DNA from: Carallia brachiata
Lineage: Eukaryota; Streptophyta; Magnoliopsida; Malpighiales; Rhizophoraceae
Assembly (NCBI GenBank): GCA_021464245.1
Contig: JADCRB010000001.1
Location: 8,179,084-8,243,083 of the forward strand
Length of the DNA: 64,000 nt
Direction: 5' to 3'
Part shown: positions 22,806-36,550 of the stretch, one piece after another
How the letters are laid out: the number at the start of each line of letters is the position of its first letter
Numbering within the stretch: the stretch's first letter is position 1
Made by a program: the position numbers and the translations under genes
Notes under the pieces: model-generated
The model's input: only the letters and a program-made list of their open reading frames with translations
What the model was told of the DNA's origin: nothing
Database searches by the model: none

Positions 22806-23308
22806 CAGAATAAACATATTTGGAGTCCTAAACTTTTAAGTTTTTATATGTTTGAGTTCTAAACATTTTTAACGTTTTATTTAAATTCTAAATTTTTTGA
22901 TTTTTTACTATATCAGTCCTTTAAATTACAAAAAGTAGTCAATCTATTGATAAGTGAGTTTAATTTAATAAAAATCATTTAAAAAAGTTTAAATACATGA
23001 ATTAAATATTTTTTTCATCAACAAAATATGTATATTAAATATTTTTTTAATCAACAAATATACGAATTAAATAGATAACATGCATATTTTTTATAGAAAA
23101 GACATTCAATTCATATATTTAATCTTTTTTAAATAATTTTTTGTAAAGTTAAAATTATTTTTTAATAGATTGATCACTTTTGTTAAACAGATGGACTGAT
23201 TTGGTAGAAAATTAAAAAATTTAGAACTCAAATCAAATGTTAAAAAAATTTAAAATTTAAATATATAAAAAACTTAAAAATTTAAGATTAAAAAATTATT
23301 TATCCCTT
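22806..23308. mobile_element. Fold-back MITE with about 210-bp arms
   Basis: Arms at about 22806-23030 and 23090-23308 pair with each other in inverted orientation. Shared blocks include GAGTTCTAAA, TCAGTCC and GATCAATCTATT-like and AAATA(C/T)ATGAATT(A/G)AAT stretches. The element is AT-rich and non-coding. Its design resembles the elements at 10760-11267 and 58474-59545, though the sequence differs. Confidence 0.65.
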
Positions 23309-24072
23309 TAACGGCATACCTACGTAACAGAGTCAAAACTCAAAACAACATGACGGACAAAACATGAACGACCAATTTTAAAAAAAAAAACTTGTAAATA
23401 TAATTTAAAAGTTCAAAAATATTGGGAGCCAACTGAAATTTGTTGTCTTTATTTTACTGTGGCGTGAATGTTATTACTTGGAGTTGCGAAAATAATAATA
23501 GATTTTGATAAAAAAATAGATACATATTTTCGTATATATATTTGTATACATATGAATATAATAATTTTTTATATAATTAATAAAAATAATTAAATTTTTT
23601 CAAATAATCTCATATAATATTTATATTTTATTTTCTTAAAGTAATACCATTTAAATTTTAATTTTTTATAAAAAAAATTAAAAAATAATTTCTTAATAGT
23701 TGAGTGTACGTCTCGAATTACAGGGCCGGTCTGCGTATCACCGTTCATAGATTTTTTTTGGCGAAAACAAAGATAACACTGCATGCGCAAACATCCAAAA
23801 AAGTTACTTTATTTTCTTCTCGACAGCTGCCATGGATGTATTTAGGACACTGCTGAGTTCTTCATTTGTGTCTATAAAGAACCAGCAGTATCTTTAAAGA
23901 ACTTTGATTCACTTTTTTACAAAAAAAAAAAAAAAGGTATAACTGTGGTCACCACATAAAGCAAAAGGATACTTTTTATTTTGTTTCGAAAAAGTTAATA
24001 ATGTTGTTTGCCTCGCACTCTTTATAACCAGCAAAATACTAGGAGGTTTGAGTGGTAGTGGTGGTGGTGCAA

Positions 24073-25263
24073 ATGGCAGGAGTCGTGGTGGTTTTCGACT
24101 TTGACAAGACGATTCTGGATTGCGACGTCGACGAATGGCTATCAGAAAAGATGGGTGTCAGTGAGTTCTTCTCCCAGCTCCTTTCTACTGTCTCCTGGAA
24201 CTCTGCCATGGTCTGGTCCTCATCATTTGAATCCTCCCTTTTTGATGATTTTTTTGACATTGTAGTCATGGATATTTTGATTGCTTTTGATGGAAATTGT
24301 TTTCCTGGCTTTCACGTCTGAGGGCTCTATGTTCGTTTTCAGGATAAGGTGATGACGGAGCTTCACTCCAAGGGAGCCACAATCCAGGATATTTCAGAGT
24401 GCTTGAAGCAGGTCCCAATGCCTCCCAAGATCGTCTCAGCAATTAGATCAGCTCATTCTTCTGGGTATTATACTGCTATATGATAATAGTGCAGTTCCCT
24501 ACATATAGACATCCTGACAATCTTAGAAAAATAACAGTTAAGTAACCGTGATGCGAAAATTTCAGGTGTGATCTAAGGATTCTAAGCGATGCATCAGTTT
24601 TCGCTATTGAGACGGTCTTGAGACATAACGGGCTGCTAGATTGCTTTTCCGAGATCAACACCAACCCAAGCCATGTTGATTTAGATGGCAGGCTTAGAAT
24701 TTTGCCCTACTATGATTTCAAGACGACTTCTCCTCATGGCTGCACCATCTGCCCTCCCAATATGTGCAAGGCAAGTTCATTCTTCCCTTCCAACGAAAAT
24801 TTTTGTCCTCATATGCAGAATTTTTCTAAAAATCTGCCTGCAAGACAGGATTGCCATTCACATTGTTCCATATATAATAAAATTCAAAGTGCCTCGTTAA
24901 ACTTAGATGGTTAAAGATAAAAGCTTGTCATGGGTTATTTTGTTTTGGCAGGGTATGGTGATGGAAAGGATCCGAGCCTCTGTTTCTACTGACAGAAGGA
25001 AACGGTTCATCTATGTTGGTGATGGGGCTCCTGATTTTTGTGCATCTTTGAGGCTTGAAGAAGGAGATTTCATGATGCCAAGGAAAAAATTTCCATTCTG
25101 CGAGCTCTTATGCACCAACAGAATGCTAACCAAGGCGAGTGTCCGGCCTTGGAGCAATGAAGATGATTTTGAGACCACGCTGCTTACTCTGATCAAAACC
25201 ATCTGCAGTGAGGAGAACTGCCGATTGGGTCCTGATCCAATGTTGATTCCCAGTCGCTTGTAA
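24073..25263 (+). CDS. HAD-superfamily phosphatase (thiamine phosphate phosphatase-like / PHOSPHO1 family), 4 exons
   Basis: Exons: 24073-24210, 24343-24464, 24566-24770, 24952-25263; the phases close to give 258 aa, near the usual family length. The HAD motif I FDFDKTILD is at residues 8-16, with the nucleophile Asp and general acid Asp. Motif II is LSDAS, INTNPSHV and CTICPPNMCKG are family-typical, and motif IV is VGDGAPDF. Relatives in plants dephosphorylate small substrates such as thiamine phosphate, phosphocholine, phosphoethanolamine or pyrophosphate; which one applies here cannot be told from sequence. No targeting peptide is seen, so it is probably cytosolic. The third intron starts with GC (AAG|GCAAGT). 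The start is the ATG just before AGVVVVFDFD, as in homologues. It is a single intact gene with no close neighbour on its strand. Confidence 0.9.
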
Positions 25264-26572
25264 GCTTCAAATATGTTGTGTGCCCACAGATGATGTGCGC
25301 CATGCCAAAGACGTCATCCCAGTTCTTCTCTTTAGTGGAGAAAGAACTTTATCCTAGAGCAAATAAGATGTGTGTTCCTTCTACTGTAGACAATAGGGGT
25401 TGCTATGCTTCTTGTTGTCTATGCATCCTACTGTCCTAAAACTGGAAGGGAATCAAATAATATGCTTAATTAGTTGTTCATGGCTTGATCTTATAATTTG
25501 CTGGTGAATGATTGCGTGCTCCGTTTATTGCAAAGGAATGATTTCCACCAAGCGTTGTGGCAAACTACAATGGAAGTAAAAGTATAGTAGTCATAGTGAT
25601 GGACAGTTAAGCAATGCCACGGCAAAACTGAACTAAAGTAAAAGTTACACTTGACTACACTTTTTTTTTTTTATTTTTTATTAGGAGGCCTATTAGACTG
25701 TATACAATACAATGAGAATAGCTTTCCTCTCCCATGAATCTCACTTTTCTCTTTCCAAAACTTGAACTCAAAATTTTTAAAATTAAAATTTTAAATTCTA
25801 ACTATTAAAATTGAAATCTTAAATTCTAACTATTGAAATATTCCCTAAAAATAGTTACACTTTTTATGTCATAATAGATCTCCGCGATCCTTTTTAAAGC
25901 TGATTCTTTTATGACAACTGTAGCTTCAGACAATACAACCTCGGCCAATTGGGATTTCATTTTCTTAATGCCCTCTCCCGGGGGGTGTTCAGCCAATCTG
26001 ATCAAAAACCTCATAATGATTGGTACAATACGATCCTGTTGCCAGTAGCTTCTGTTCTCATATATTTGCTTAGCTCGACACGACATTTAAATATGTTGAG
26101 CAAACGATCTCAATTAAGCTACACATCAATCCCATGGCCGTTTATAACTAAAGAGTCAGAATTTCTGCGTATTGAAAAACAGCTCTTTCACCACATTAAG
26201 CCAAATTAATAAGGAATGCATTTGAATCGAAAGAAGAGCAAATGATGCAATTAGATATCGTTCTATTGTTATCACACTTGCTCTAATTCATTTCAACGAG
26301 ATCAATCCAAGGATTTACACACACACACACACACACACAAATCTGAACCTCCACTACTTCTCGTGACATAAAACATTTGTATTCATAATTACAAATGAAA
26401 GAATGGCAATATGTGCTACCTTTCTACCAATCCTCCCCTATGTTTTCGTGTTTTTCCTCAATCTACAGGGTTTTAGTTGGTTACAACATTTACCTTTCCC
26501 CAGCCAATATAAAAAAAATTACAAGCTACTTCGATAAATATATTGCAAAAAGCATTCTTGCCAACTGTACTT
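25264..26572. other. Spacer between two convergent genes
   Basis: It holds the 3' ends of the HAD phosphatase (+) and NDL (-) genes, a T-rich tract near 25661 and a CA microsatellite at 26317-26339. No further gene was found. Confidence 0.5.
26317..26339. repeat. CA dinucleotide microsatellite
   Basis: About 11 uninterrupted AC units in the spacer downstream of the NDL gene. Confidence 0.85.
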
Positions 26573-29500
26573 TCAGACTTGCAAAGATATTCGTGTTTTT
26601 ATTGGCTTTAACTTCAAGCCCATACTTTCTGGAGACAGCAGGTCGGGGGAAATGCATACCGGACCCAAAGGACTTCTTGGGCTAACACTGAGCTTAGGTG
26701 GCCTGTACATACCATATCCCATGAGAAAGTATTCCATTGGTATTGACATGGCATGTGGCTGCTCCTCTGTCACCATCGACCCACATGCTTTAACCTGTAA
26801 ATAATCCAATCCAATGCTTCAGTAACTTGATTCCAAGTAATGTTTTTGGGTAAATTTTACATTGTATACCTCAACTAAAGCACTGTATCTTCCATCCAAT
26901 TTTGAGGTCATGTAGAGAGCATCAGAATGGAAAGGAGAGTGCTCTCCAACAAATATTAGTGACCGACAATTAAGCTTCCGCAATCCTTCGCTGATGTCCT
27001 CTCTCCTGTAAGAAGAAAATATGAGAATATCACATCCAAAGTACAGCATGTAATGAGAATAATGTTTCTAAATGCATTGTAGGTGTAGCCCGTCATAAAA
27101 AAGAGAGCCCCATAATGTACACTTTTACTAAAATACGTCTGCTATCATAAAATAATTTTGTAGTGTTCACATGGAATGAGAAGTCTTCAAGTCAAGCATT
27201 ACCTGTTTATTGCTTCAAGAAAGAGCCAAACATTGACAGGCTGCCTTTCATCCAGTAACTGACAAAAGAAATACAGGCACAACAAAGTCAACAAACCACT
27301 TAATTATTCCCTTCCGTTTTCCATGGTAGGCAGCAGATTTATTGAACAAAAAATAAGCCTAGACGACTAACTTTTCTGCAGGCCTGAACAATATCTGATT
27401 CTGGTACTTGAGCACCACCACGGGCTTCCTGACATCACAAACTAGAGTCGGATTATCAAAAAATCTACATTCTGGAAACACATAATCACTCTGCAAGTTA
27501 GAACCACAAGAATACCTTGCTGAAATACCGCTTAAGCAACAACTCCTTAACCACTCCACACATGCCATAGTAGTAGAGTAAGTTAGACATCACCTGCAAA
27601 CAAATAAAAGTTAAGTGTAGAATAACAACATTTGAACCTTAAAATATGGCAAGTAAGTCCGAATAAAGAGGAAAAAGGACCTTATTGTACAACCATTCAG
27701 ACCAGGATGGTGCTTTGCACAATGGGGAAATAAGTATCAAACCAAGAACACGTTGCCCATATTTCATCTGTTACCAGTCAAGACACAGTGGTAAATCCAG
27801 GGAATCAAAATGACATTTAGAGTAATAAAAAGGCAAATCATCAGAACCATGACAAGGAAGAGAGTATACAGCAAATAATGTAAGAATGTAAGCTCCAGCT
27901 GTAAACCCCATACACATCACTGCACCAAGCCTGAACAAAGCAGAACATCTTAGTGTGCTTCGCCAAAAGAAAATTAAATAAAAAGTAGCAAAAACGCCAA
28001 TGATGATTCAAACAAGAGGACAGCATGAGCCCTTTTAAACATGTAGTGGGCAGATTTAGTTAAACCTTTTCAAGTTTCCTAGAATAGAAAAAGACACGAT
28101 GAAATCTGCCCGATACCAACTTTAAAATCAGCCGTACATCGCATAGAAAGTTATAGTTGGATATCCACTTACCCAAAATAGTTGAGAACCTCAGCAATCT
28201 GATCTGCCAAGTCATCAACAGAAACCATAGTTTGATCAGGGCTAATTGCTGTGGCACCCAACTGCAATAGTTCTTCAACAAAATGCTAGATAAGTATACG
28301 TGATATTGTAACATCTAAAAACCACTCTAAAATTAAAAACAATCAGAACCAATATACTTGGACCAGCAAATGAGCTACAAACCTCATGACCTGGAGGACT
28401 GATATGGTAAATGCAAAAGTTGTGTAGGAGCAATGAACAAGATTCAGGACAAAAGAATAATCCCTGAAAACAGGACAGATCTGCCAATAATAAAAAAAAG
28501 AGGACAAAGCAGAAAGGTTAAATGAGATCTTGATTGGCAGTGTGCCTCCAGAAGAAAACAACCTTGGTGGAGGAACTAGACCAGATAATTTCCAATACAA
28601 AAGCTAAAGAAACAAACTTTATACATCTTTTCACTCAATTTAACACACATGAATTGTATAAAGCAAACTCTATATATATCCACAAACACACCCTCTTACG
28701 ATTTAGAGCTAAATCCGGATAAGTAACAAGAGCTGGCTTATCCTGGTCTCCATGTACAGAAACAGAGACACAACCACAGCTAGTTTTGATAAGATAGTCC
28801 TGCAGACAGATAAAGAAGCCAAGATTAATGAAGAAAGACATAGAGACCACCGCATGCATGAGAAACAATATTTTGTGACTTGATCAATCCAAATCCAAGC
28901 AAGAAACATTCTGGACGAATAACGTCATACAAATTAATCAAAATTCAGACCTAGGAACACAAAAAATCAACAACTTTATCACTGGGTTGTTCCACCAAAG
29001 GAATATTGAAGAACCACCCAAGTGAATTATATTCTGAAAGCATGTAGATTTGCATGTACTACAAATCACCTCTTCAGAAATCTAATAAAAAACGCTCACC
29101 TTGGCATATAAGCATTTGTGTTCAATAAAAAAATTGTAGATCTTAAATCTCGAACAACTAATACAAGTTTATAGAGTAAACATCCTAGACTCAAATGGAT
29201 ATCATACTGTAAACATCCTAGCTTAAATACTAGAGAAACTCAGGAGTAAAAACTGTGAAAAAAAAAGAAAAAAAGAAAACATGACCATAATCCTGCATAC
29301 TAAAACCGCAAAAGGAAGCTGAACTGATTGCTCAAACAACTCAATTGATCTCAACGAACCTCCAATATGATTCAAAAGTCTCAAAAACTGCACATTCAAA
29401 TCAGTTTAAAAAAACACAAAATATAGAACTCCTAATAACCAACAGTTTGCATCTTCAAAACAAGAAGAAAACATGTTCTCCACAAGAAAAAAAAAAAAAA

Positions 29501-30041
29501 ATTGCTGCTTTCTGAAGGGATCAAATAAATCCGATAACTAAACGAAATGCAAGCAGCGGAAGACTAGAATGGTAGCTTAATCATTGCCGTTAGAGAAAAA
29601 AAAAAAAAGACGAAAATATAAAGAAACTACCCATTAACTGTCTAACAAGCATTGACTTGCAAAAAAATAAAATAAAATCACAGTCAAGTGCAGAAACAAA
29701 AATAGAAAGCGAATCTCCAGCAATCATTTATTATATATTCGAACCGTAAACCAAACCCACAACAACAACAACAACAACAATAATAATAATAATAATAATG
29801 ATAAGAACAAGAATAAAGGAACTCAGAAAACTCTAGAGAATGAATGAAGACAGGTCATTTCTTTCCATTTCCCGCATTTTCTGACCAACCAAACAGCTTC
29901 TGACAAATACCGCATTGCGCGGACACACACAAGAACAACACGTATGCATAGATAAAGCAATTATAAGGGAATGCAGGTTACCTTTCCAGCAGGCGAGGGC
30001 GTCTCCATATCAATGGAGACCGAGTCGCTCGAATCTCCCAT
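26573..30041 (-). CDS. NDL: NDL (N-MYC downregulated-like) protein, 11 exons
   Basis: Exons: 29982-30041, 28700-28799, 28383-28480, 28173-28261, 27870-27930, 27681-27767, 27516-27593, 27372-27428, 27203-27258, 26870-27005, 26573-26794. All introns are GT-AG and the phases close to give 347 aa, the usual NDL length. It begins [14 protein letters not shown] and carries the NDR alpha/beta-hydrolase-like fold: [69 protein letters not shown] and [19 protein letters not shown]. The Ser of a normal hydrolase nucleophile elbow is replaced (CMGFTAG), so the family is considered non-enzymatic. In Arabidopsis NDL proteins bind the G-protein beta subunit AGB1 and affect auxin transport. The C-terminal tail is basic and Ser/Pro-rich. 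Intron 1 is long (1.18 kb). Which of the NDL paralogues it is remains open. Confidence 0.95.
29759..29801. repeat. Compound CAA/TAA microsatellite in NDL intron 1
   Basis: Runs of ACA/CAA units followed by ATA/TAA units. Confidence 0.85.
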
Positions 30042-30286
30042 CTCTCTCTCTCTCTCTCAACTTGAGAGTGCGTAGTAGTAGTAACGCTTGGCTTTCCTTT
30101 TGCTTGTATATAAACCAATCTCTTCTTTCTCTCCCTTCTCTGTAAAAAAACTTCTCTCTCTAAAAATATCTTTTTTTCTTGTTAAATCATTTTATATGTC
30201 TATGTCTTTCTCTCTCTAGAAAATTGAAACCCCTGTGGATGGTTAATTCGCTGAGAGTCACCGACGCTGGATGATTGCGACGCGGA

Positions 30287-30318
<32 letters not shown>

Positions 30319-30330
30319 AGGGAAAGGGCG
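30042..30330 (-). promoter_or_regulatory. NDL 5' leader and promoter-proximal GA tracts
   Basis: Directly upstream of the ATG the transcript strand carries a GAGA run (CT on + at about 30041-30058), and a second GA run lies at about 30285-30320. GA-rich 5' leaders are common in plants and can bind BPC/GAGA factors; that role is inference. No clear TATA box was found. Confidence 0.45.
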
Positions 30331-30543
30331 ACAGAGGCCCCCGTGCTCTCGGGACTAACCTCAAACTCTGGTTACGTTTAACCTGAGTTAAGTCCGGACC
30401 GACAGTTTTTAATTTGTTTGCCCTTCATTTCGGCCTGAGATCCTGTTCGTGTATCTAGTATTTACGCCATGGCTATGCTAATTTATTACGCTCTAGAAGT
30501 GAGTTCAGCTGTTCCACACTGCAGGGCAGAAGTTTAATTTATT

Positions 30544-31537
30544 ATTATTTTTTTTTGACCGAATTGTAGTTGTTACGTTAACATGTAGTAAATTCATACA
30601 TAAAATCGACGTTTATGCCTTGGAAATACCTGCATAAAGTAAAAAAATTAATCGGCATCAATGATCTACAAACAAAGCGGGTGCGAAACTCGATACAAAC
30701 CAGATCACGATCAGATCTATCTATCCTTAAGATGCTAACTAGACCTAGTGCATCTAGAAATAGCTGCATACCGCTGCATGAACTGCATAGCAGCGGACAC
30801 AAACCAGAACATGTACTGGTATCATTGACAACAGTTACCGAAACGGTGAAACTACTACAGGCATCAAGGGACATACAAGTAAAATACATCACCCTCAACA
30901 ACACAGAACAAACAATGGCCATTTTAACAGTTTCAGCGCCGACGTAGGGGATGACGGTGAAAGGGAGGACGACAGCTGAGAGAAGGAGGGCAGCAATGAT
31001 TGCTGCACCGATGGAAGAGGCACCTTTGGAGGGGGCGCCTTTCCTAGCTCTCGAGGTGTGGGATTTGGCGCTGGCAGACAGTACTGCGTCCCCAACATCC
31101 AAAGCAACTTCAGAAACTGGCTCGCCGGTGACCGATAAGGCGGTTCCAGCATTGACACATGCAACCCAGATGACTACGTCGGCGTCACTGGAAGTGGCGA
31201 AGAAGGAGGAAATGCAACAAAAGACACGGATCTGAAACTGGGAAGGGCCTGGGTGACTTTATTGCTGCCCGACCTGGCGGAGAGCATCCCAAAAAGCCCC
31301 AAAAATCAGATGTTGGGGGTCTAATAGAGGAGATAGGCCGGAGGGATAGGGAGATGACTAACCTACAGGAGAGGAGAGAGAGATGAAAGAGAAAAACCTA
31401 AATAGGACGAGGGACGGGAGTTCAAAGGACTGGCGAGCGAAGGTGACTGTCTCCTCTGCCGGCCTGCAAGGGCAGCGCTTTCGGCAGGTTAAGGTTAGGA
31501 GAGTTGAGAGAGTTTGAGAGTTGAAAGACCAACACTG
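30544..31537 (-). mobile_element. Poly-A retroelement with a 13-bp target-site duplication
   Basis: The 13 bases AGTTTAATTTATT occur at both edges (30531-30543 and 31538-31550). Just inside the left edge is a T-run, the poly-A tail of a minus-strand element. The interior is GC-richer than its surroundings. It contains a 174-residue open frame at 30578-31102 that resembles nothing I know, so I do not annotate it as a gene. A LINE-mobilised sequence (5'-truncated LINE, SINE-like or retrocopy) fits best. Confidence 0.65.
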
Positions 31538-31550
31538 AGTTTAATTTATT

Positions 31551-32335
31551 TATTTTTTGAACAGAAGAAAATAGATACTTGCATAAAGTATTTGTATAGA
31601 AGATCCAAACATAAAAAGTTCATCTCACAATTATATAAGGAAACAATCAAGTTATCATAGCTAAACAAGCACAGTTTAACTTAAGTACAAACTAAATTCA
31701 TGACCCAACAACACCCAAGCGGCCTAATGCAAGTCCAAACCTGGGCCCATAGCTCGAGTAAAAAAGAAGCCTGCTTGGAGAGGAAGCAGGGGTCGGGAAC
31801 CGACGACTCCCAAAACCCACCACCACCACACAGAGGTTAGACCCCATACCGGGGAAAGTGGTCAGCCCCGTAGGGTTGTCGGCGGCAAAACCCTGGTAAC
31901 CAACTAGATGCAGGCAAAACACACCAAAATGCGAAGACAATGCACGACAGTAGTAAGAAAGCTATCGAGCCCATAGAAACTAGACGAAGGAAGGCCGAAC
32001 AATAGCAGTGGTCGACGACCAAGCAAAACACTGAGATGGCACGAGCAAGCTGTACCAAAAGACCCTCAACCCAAAAAAGCCATCCCTCCCCCGCCCGCGA
32101 AGGCGGGGAAGACCACCGGAGCTGCCAAGAAGTAAACCAGATGCCCACAAACAGTAGCCACCTACTTAGTAGCAACGACAAAAACGACCTCCTACCTCGA
32201 AACCCTAGACCACCACCAAGAGGACGAAGCCTCACGAAACCCATAAAAGAGTAAAACGTTCGCACTGGAGCACACACCCTCAGGCCTAGCAAAAGCCGAC
32301 CAAGAGACAAAAACAGGCAAAGAGAGAGAAAACCC
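31551..32335 (-). mobile_element. LINE-like poly-A element related to the one at 2690-3390
   Basis: Read on the minus strand it ends in TGTTCAAAAAATAAATAAA, a LINE-like 3' end. Translations share GLHL/CLHLVG, a SRLLFYSSYGP-like block and GRLGVVG with the + strand element at 2690-3390. It abuts the element at 30544-31537 at its poly-A tail, so the latter probably inserted at that tail. The 5' boundary is uncertain. Confidence 0.6.
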
Positions 32336-32339
32336 TTTT

Positions 32340-35300
32340 AGTGCACGTTAGCGATAGTATGCGTACAATAGCGTTCGATCTCATCTCTGGTAGAAGTTTT
32401 ATTTATTTGATAACTCATAAGTTTAAGTCCTGTATTAATTATTGGTTCTTGGCACAGTGGTAAATTTACATGTCAAAATTCTAACTATATGAGGGGTTTA
32501 AGATTCTCTATTCAAAATTATAAGTTTGTAACTCAAATACTATTAACAATATATTAATAAAAGAGTAGGTTAAAAGTTTAAACTTTTAATCTTTCTAGTT
32601 ATTTCTTATCTCCTAATCAGTTAATTTAAATGTATGATATTTAAAAAAAAAAAGATTCTCTATTGAAAAACGGAATTAAAATCCAATTTAACACAAGTGC
32701 GGCGAGATTTTTTTAAATGTGAGTCGATGTAATTGGCGCAATATTCTTGACGGAGATAGGGTCAATTCTTTTTTGTACCTATTCTTATGTACCGATTTAA
32801 TTTGCATTTATTGATTGACCATTTAATCGGAATTCATTTATTGATAAAACAGTTTCTTGTTATGCAACCAACTAAAGTATAACCAATAAATTTGTGGAAC
32901 AAACCAAATTAAATGTACAATTAAATTGTGGATCCCAAAAATGGGTAATTAGTGAACCTACGATGCCATTTAATCGGAAATACAAATGTTAGGTTTATAA
33001 TATATTTTTTTGCATTTTATCTTTATGCACTACTCCGAATAAGAGAATAATTAGTTGGCTTGGTATTATTAGCATGCTTTTCTTAGAATCATTACTTTAT
33101 TAAAGATTATATAATTTTTTTTGGGAAAAATTTCCATGGAGCATGATGTGCCACCTGCCTGAGTTTTGTTGTAGTTGGAATCAAGCTTTTTAAATTGGTG
33201 AAATTCTTGACTTTCTATTCTACTGGTAGACATAACTTCAGCAATGGTCTAGCAGCCGAAAAACCCTTGGCACTCAAAGATAATTGACATTTTTTTGTTT
33301 TTCTTATATGGAACAAGCAAAAAGCTAGAATTCATTTTTTTTTCTTTCCTTTTTTTGTAGTCCTTTTATTTCTATTATTTTATTTGAATGGGTCATCATT
33401 TTCCAGGGTGAAACACCATGTGGTAGGGGTAGGCGATTGCATACGGTAGTATTATTGTGCAAAAGAAAAAAAAAATTTGTCAACTTCCACTTCAGTCGGT
33501 ATCTGTCATTACTCATTAGCATTCGCCGGATGGATACTCCACAAAGAAACGTTTTTTCCACACCAAAAAAAAAAAACATTTGGGTTTTCAGTTTGAACAG
33601 ACAACACGCAACAAAGGAGACTGCTCAAGAGCAGCTCCTTTCGTGCAGACGTGGGGTCACCCTCGCAATCATTTTCTCTCCCCCACCCAACCTTTTAATA
33701 AAGAAGACGTAGCATCTCATGCATCTAATATTCCTTGAGCAATTTACATTGAGGATCTTGGTTTTCAACATATATATTTACATTAACAAATTTGTTTTGT
33801 TTTATCTCTAGTTGGCCGTTCTGTTCGGGTGTTTAATTTAAGATTAGTTTTATATCGTGCAAACTTGTAACGAGGGTTTCCATGCGATAAATAAAACTTT
33901 AGTCCTGTACGCCTAAATTTTTTACAATTGAATCATATATATTTAGGTCATTTTATATTAACCGTAAATATTAATAGTTTCATTTTAATTGAGTCTAACA
34001 TTTGACGGATTGCTATTTAACCATTGAATATTTGACTTACTAAAAACAAATTAAAAATAAATTACATTTAAAAAACATTGAAAAATAAATTAAAAACTTA
34101 TAAGTGTATATATATAATATATATAATTACAAAGGAGAAAGAAAGTTTCTCCTGAGTTTAGAGGTTTTTTAACTTATGTGGCATATTATGCTTTTTGGAT
34201 ATCTTGATATTTTAATTATTTTTATATATTTAATTAAAATATATTATTATGATAAACTTATTACTTAATTTAAATTTATTTAATCACTATTATCTAAATC
34301 TAATACAATTTACTCATATAAAAGTATTTGTATCAAATTTAAATTTCTTTATAGTCATGAATAATTGTAAAATTAGTTAATTATCAATGTTTTTATACTT
34401 ATTAGATAAAGATGATTGTTAAATTGATTACTTTGAATCCTTATTCAATTATATTATAATTATTTATATAATTTTAATATAGTATTAGATTCAATTATCA
34501 ATTTTTAATATAACTCCTATCAAATATATATTGATAGTCTTTATATATATATACATATCTTAATTGAAATAAATATTTTCAGTTCAAGTGGTTATAAATA
34601 TACAACTAATTCTGCTGAACTATACGATGGATATTGGGTTTGCTTTTTCTTTTTTCTGGCTACAAAGAAAAAATTTATGATTATATCATATTTACTTTTC
34701 TTTGTTTTGTTATTTTCACTGATATGGTTGTTTTTGTCTTCCAAATCCCAGGTCAAATTAATCTATTACAGGCATTTTTCGTATTTCTACAGTGGATGCT
34801 GATGACATGAACAAAAATATGATTGCAACATTGAACTTGAACTAGGCTCCTGTATTGCAGGTGATTTTTTTTTCCTTCATTCTTTTAACCTCAAATGTTC
34901 ATAGTAAAGAATGCTTGCCACTTGCCAATTTCAAATTATTATCATATTGATGAAAATTCTTATATTAGTTTTGCATACATATTCATCAATAGATTGAATG
35001 AAAATTTTTAAGAATAATGATTTTTTGTTTTTTATTATTAATATTTTAATAATAAATTAAAAAAAAACATGAAATTATATATATATATATATATATATAA
35101 GAGTGATATTTTCCTTTCATTAATTCTCAAGGAGTTCATAAGAGTGATACAACTAACTTCAATATTTTTTATATAATTGAAATTCAGTATTTTCTTATTA
35201 AAATTATAAATATTCATTAAAATTAAAAAAATAAGCGCAAAGTGTTTGACTTTAAAAAACTAATAAATAACATATTTAACTTTTAAATACTTATCAGGTG

Positions 35301-36550
35301 CCTATTGTTAAAAACTCGCAATCCTTACATCCCCATGGCCCCGAACCCAATTTGTTGAGTTTGTCTTTCAAGAAAATCGAAATCTTTTGCGTTTAAACTT
35401 TAAACTCCGATCGACGTCGTCCTCTATTTCCATTTCTCTCTTTCTTCTCTCTCGCTTTTTTTGTTCAATTTCTTACAAAAAGAAGATCAAGAACCACATT
35501 TTACTCTAATGCCTGTTCTTTTGTGCCAATTTGGGACAAAAATTTTCCCCTTCCCCACCTCTTCTTCTTTTATTGATATTTCTTTATTTTTCTTGATTTT
35601 TTTTAGCATGAATGAATGATTACTTTATTTGTATCACTCAATTAATGGCCAAAGCAATAAATAATTAAAATAAACTGTATACAATTTGTAAAATAGTATA
35701 CTTTTTAAAAATTAATTTTATATAATATTATTATTGTTATTATTTATATCACTTTTTGGTCATTATATCATTTTATCAATTATATTCAACTTTACTATTA
35801 TTTTTGAAAGTGTTTTTCCTATTATAAAATGAAGGAAACCGAAAACAAATGCTGGGATTCTATTCTGTTTTTCCAAACAAAAAAAATAAGTAGTAATAGA
35901 GCGATTTTTGTTTTTTTTTTTTCAAGTTTTAATAATATCGTGCTAATACAATAATACTTACACATACACACTCTCTCTCTCTCTGTCACTTATTTTCACG
36001 ATTAAATTATTTAATATCAATTTTATTATAAGTTAATGCTTTATGAATCGGGTTAATAAAAAATTATGAACTTTATCCCTTAAAAGTATATTTTTTTATT
36101 ATTTAAAGTGATAATTTAATAATAAATTGACATATTTTTATATTAATAATTTAAGTTTAAATCTCTGTATTAGTGTTCCTTTATCACACGTTAAGAGTCC
36201 CTTTGGACTTAAATGGTAATACGCAGGATTAAAAATAAATTAGATAATTATTGAGATTTTTTTGTGATAAGATTACATTCGATTTTACTGATATTTAAAC
36301 AGTAAATTTACTTCTTTAAAAAGTATATATTATGATTTTTTTCATTTTTTTTTTTTTTTTGTGAAAAGATGGGGCAATTTTTCTCGACTGGCACAAATAG
36401 ACGTGGGAATTTAATCATGTTGTCTCTAGTCTATACGAGAGCAAACTAAAGTACGAACACCGGTTTTGGTGAAAGACAGGCTGTTGGTCGTTCTCCCCGG
36501 TCTACCCTTGATCTCCAACCATTCCAGCCAAGAAATATCCGACTAATATG
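32340..36550. other. AT-rich intergenic stretch
   Basis: No convincing gene. It contains a TA microsatellite at 35076-35099, several T-rich tracts and AT-rich decayed repeats. A short GC-richer island at about 33400-33720 holds a short frame without resemblance to known proteins. Confidence 0.5.
35076..35099. repeat. TA microsatellite
   Basis: About 12 TA units within the AT-rich spacer. Confidence 0.85.

Noticed and set aside
30578..31102. A 174-residue open frame on the minus strand with a hydrophobic stretch
   Set aside because: It lies wholly inside a poly-A retroelement bounded by a 13-bp target duplication, and shows no recognisable domain.
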